In this document: positions 42,536 through 44,255 of the stretch, piece after piece
Numbering within the stretch: the first letter of the stretch is position 1
Layout: the number at the start of each line of letters is the position of its first letter
Source: Flavobacterium sp.
GTDB taxonomy: Bacteria > Bacteroidota > Bacteroidia > Flavobacteriales > Flavobacteriaceae
Length of the DNA: 44,255 nt
NCBI RefSeq assembly: GCF_027484205.1
Contig: NZ_JAIXUB010000021.1
Span: forward strand, 1-44,255
Reading direction: 5' to 3'
The notes under the pieces: model-generated
Told to the model about the DNA's origin: nothing
The model's input: the letters and a program-made list of their open reading frames with translations, nothing else
The model's database searches: none
Program-made: the position numbers and the translations under genes

Positions 42536-44104
42536 ATGTTGAAGTTAGTACAAAAGAATATCTCATTAATTGGTTATTCAAGTTTAAGAAATGAATTTGA
42601 AGAACTGTTTTTATCACATCCAAATTACCCAAGTTTATTTGCCGTAACTGATTCATTAGATTCGTTAGCAATTGAAAATATTGCAGCACGAATTGATAAG
42701 TTGCAATTGAGTGAGTTGCCAAATGTTTTTTTAGCATTTGTTAATATTGAGGATGGAAAGGAATTGGTTTTAGTTAAAAAAAGTAACGATAAAATAATTT
42801 TTGAAACTGAAAAAGGGGTAAAGTCTAACCTTTCTACAGATGATTTTGTTGCTATTTGGGATGGAATTATCGTTGCTATTGAACCAAATGTTGTAGAAAA
42901 AACAATAAATACAAAAAGTAATAATTATTTGTGGCTTATTCTTTTTGGATTGTCAATTTTTGGTGTTTTTGTATTTAGAAATGGATTTAACGGCAATCAA
43001 TTATTTTTCTTTTTTTCGTCTATTATAGGATTAATAATAGGTTTTTTTATTATTCAAGAGAAATTTGGTGTTCCAAATGAGATTGCTTCCAAGATTTGTA
43101 ATGGATTAAAATCAACTTGCGATTCTGTAATAAAATCAAAAAGTAGTGAAATCAATAGTTGGTTAAGCTTTTCAGATTTTCCTATTTTGTTTTTTGGAAT
43201 CAATATTGTAGCGATTTTTCTTTCTGTTTCGTCAATTAATTATATTGGAATTGTTAGTGTTTTATCCATTCCTTTTCTTGGATATTCCATTTGGTTACAA
43301 AAACAAAAATTAAAAAAATGGTGTGCACTTTGTTTAATTACAGGTTCAATAATTTTCCTTCAAAGTATTGTTTTTTTGCTTTCTAATAATTTTCAAATAA
43401 GTAACAATGATAGCTTTTATTATTTTTTTAGTCTTGTATTTATTTCAGCAATTTGGTTTTATATAAAGCCCATTTTTGAGAAAAAAATTAAAAGTGAAAA
43501 ACAAGTTTCCGAACTTATTCGATTTAAAAGAAACATTAAATTATTTGAATTTTTGTCAAAGGATATAAACTCAATTCAATTATTTGATACTCTTCATGGA
43601 ATAGATATAGGAAATCAAGAAGCAAATATACAATTGAACTTGATTTTAAGTCCAAGTTGTGGTCATTGTCACAAAGCTTTTCAAGATGCAATTAGTTTAT
43701 TGGAAAAATATCCAGAAAAAATGAAGCTTCAGATATTGTTTAATGTAAATCCTGATAATTCTGACAATCCATATCAATTAGTGATTCAAAATCTATTAGC
43801 TATAAATTATTATAGAAATCAGGAAGTTTTAGAGGCAATATCAGACTGGCATATAGAAAATCTTAGTTTGGAAATTTGGCTAAAAAAATGGGGTGGAAAT
43901 GGAATAACTACAGATGTTGAAAAACAAATTCAACTACAATACAATTGGTGTTTAGAAAACAATTTCAACTACACTCCAGTAAAGATTATTAATGACAAAT
44001 TATTTCCTGACGGATATGAAATTAGTGAATTAAGATATTTTTTAAATGATTTTAACGAACTGATTAAGGAGGAAAATAGAGCAATAGCACAAGCTATTTA
44101 TTAA
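42536..44104 (+). CDS. C39-like / VKOR / thioredoxin fusion membrane protein, module B
   Basis: A 522-residue paralogue of the module A fusion, collinear from the first residue. The C39-like N-terminal domain (1-118, SHPNYPSLFAVTDSL) has no Cys at all, so it cannot be a protease. The VKOR domain (about 130-312) carries C188 and C195 in the loop and C263-A-L-C266. The thioredoxin domain (about 345-505) has CGHC at 375-378 and NYTPVKI for the cis-Pro loop. C472 near this loop is shared with module A. The expected role is disulfide formation in exported peptides. It is followed after 25 nt by pseudoknot copy 4 and another cysteine-peptide leader. Confidence 0.88.
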   Translation: MLKLVQKNISLIGYSSLRNEFEELFLSHPNYPSLFAVTDSLDSLAIENIAARIDKLQLSELPNVFLAFVNIEDGKELVLVKKSNDKIIFETEKGVKSNLSTDDFVAIWDGIIVAIEPNVVEKTINTKSNNYLWLILFGLSIFGVFVFRNGFNGNQLFFFFSSIIGLIIGFFIIQEKFGVPNEIASKICNGLKSTCDSVIKSKSSEINSWLSFSDFPILFFGINIVAIFLSVSSINYIGIVSVLSIPFLGYSIWLQKQKLKKWCALCLITGSIIFLQSIVFLLSNNFQISNNDSFYYFFSLVFISAIWFYIKPIFEKKIKSEKQVSELIRFKRNIKLFEFLSKDINSIQLFDTLHGIDIGNQEANIQLNLILSPSCGHCHKAFQDAISLLEKYPEKMKLQILFNVNPDNSDNPYQLVIQNLLAINYYRNQEVLEAISDWHIENLSLEIWLKKWGGNGITTDVEKQIQLQYNWCLENNFNYTPVKIINDKLFPDGYEISELRYFLNDFNELIKEENRAIAQAIY

Positions 44105-44121
44105 AATATTGTTGCAACGAT

Positions 44122-44157
44122 AGTCAAAAATCTCAATTGACTTTAAATGTTTGAGAT
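44122..44157 (+). ncRNA. Putative pseudoknot leader element, copy 4
   Basis: AGTCAA (44122-44127) pairs with TTGACT (44137-44142). ATCTCAA (44130-44136) pairs with TTGAGAT (44151-44157). Loop 1 is 2 nt and loop 3 is 8 nt (TTAAATGT). It lies 28 nt before peptide 8, in the same position relative to the VKOR fusion as copy 1 in module A. Confidence 0.6.
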
Positions 44158-44185
44158 AATCAATCAATTTTAATTTTAAGATATT

Positions 44186-44255
44186 ATGAAAAAATCAATT
44201 TTAAATTTAGGAGCTCAAGAGTTAACTAAAAACCAACAAAAAAGCATTAATGGTG
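44186..44255 (+). CDS. GG-leader peptide 8, cut by the window end
   Basis: Only the leader is visible: MKKSILNLGAQELTKNQQK followed by SING, with the next codon starting in G. It matches the leader family of module A with one residue deleted after NL. The core is off-window; by analogy it should be cysteine-rich. Its position after the module B fusion suggests a second peptide array continuing beyond 44255. Confidence 0.8.
   Translation, partial: MKKSILNLGAQELTKNQQKSING

Noticed and set aside
34849..44255. Phage, integron or insertion sequence origin of the accessory locus.
   Set aside because: No transposase, integrase or terminal repeats are seen; the only long repeats are the peptide units and regulatory palindromes.

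Overview
The window is AT-rich and comes from a member of the Flavobacteriaceae, most likely Flavobacterium or a close relative. The evidence is the gliding-motility and type IX secretion gene sprA in the order ruvA-sprA-gcvH-vanZ-deoC-remB, an alternative complex III operon joined to coxBA, Bacteroidetes-type promoters (TTTG, about 18 nt, TAnnTTTG), and the general absence of Shine-Dalgarno sequences. These coordinates are core chromosome up to about 34.8 kb; the remainder is an accessory peptide locus.

Core part. 2-109: possible tail of an upstream gene. 160-984 (minus): tandem-domain universal stress protein. 1071-5718: rimP-nusA-infB, with a terminator-like hairpin between promoter and rimP. 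5767-6156 (minus): SPOR-like secreted protein. 6259-17930: respiratory operon actABCDEF-coxBA, which carries electrons from menaquinol to an aa3-type oxidase. 18008-19959: ruvB-queG. 20044-20559: unrecognised gene. 20778-23069: malic enzyme fused to a phosphotransacetylase-like domain. 23154-34813: ruvA, sprA, gcvH, vanZ-like, deoC and a probable remB.

Accessory part (34849 to the window end). Two paralogous modules lie in tandem. Each has, in order: (i) a membrane-anchored TPR/AraC-type regulator; (ii) a small cysteine-free double-glycine peptide on the minus strand, convergent with the regulator; (iii) a membrane protein fusing a C39-like domain without the catalytic Cys, a VKOR domain and a CGHC thioredoxin domain; (iv) small peptides with a shared ~25-residue GG leader and cysteine-rich cores. 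Module A has seven such peptides (8, 8, 4, 6, 4, 4 and 4 Cys, always even). Module B has one cut by the window edge. The simplest reading is a system for making and oxidatively folding disulfide-rich secreted peptides under dedicated regulators. No exporter is visible, so it must lie outside the window or elsewhere in the genome.

In front of four of the eight peptide genes lies a ~36-nt element whose four pairing segments alternate (a-b-a'-b'), as in an H-type RNA pseudoknot. Both helices show compensatory changes between copies. This element and the peptide/VKOR modules are the most novel content of the window.
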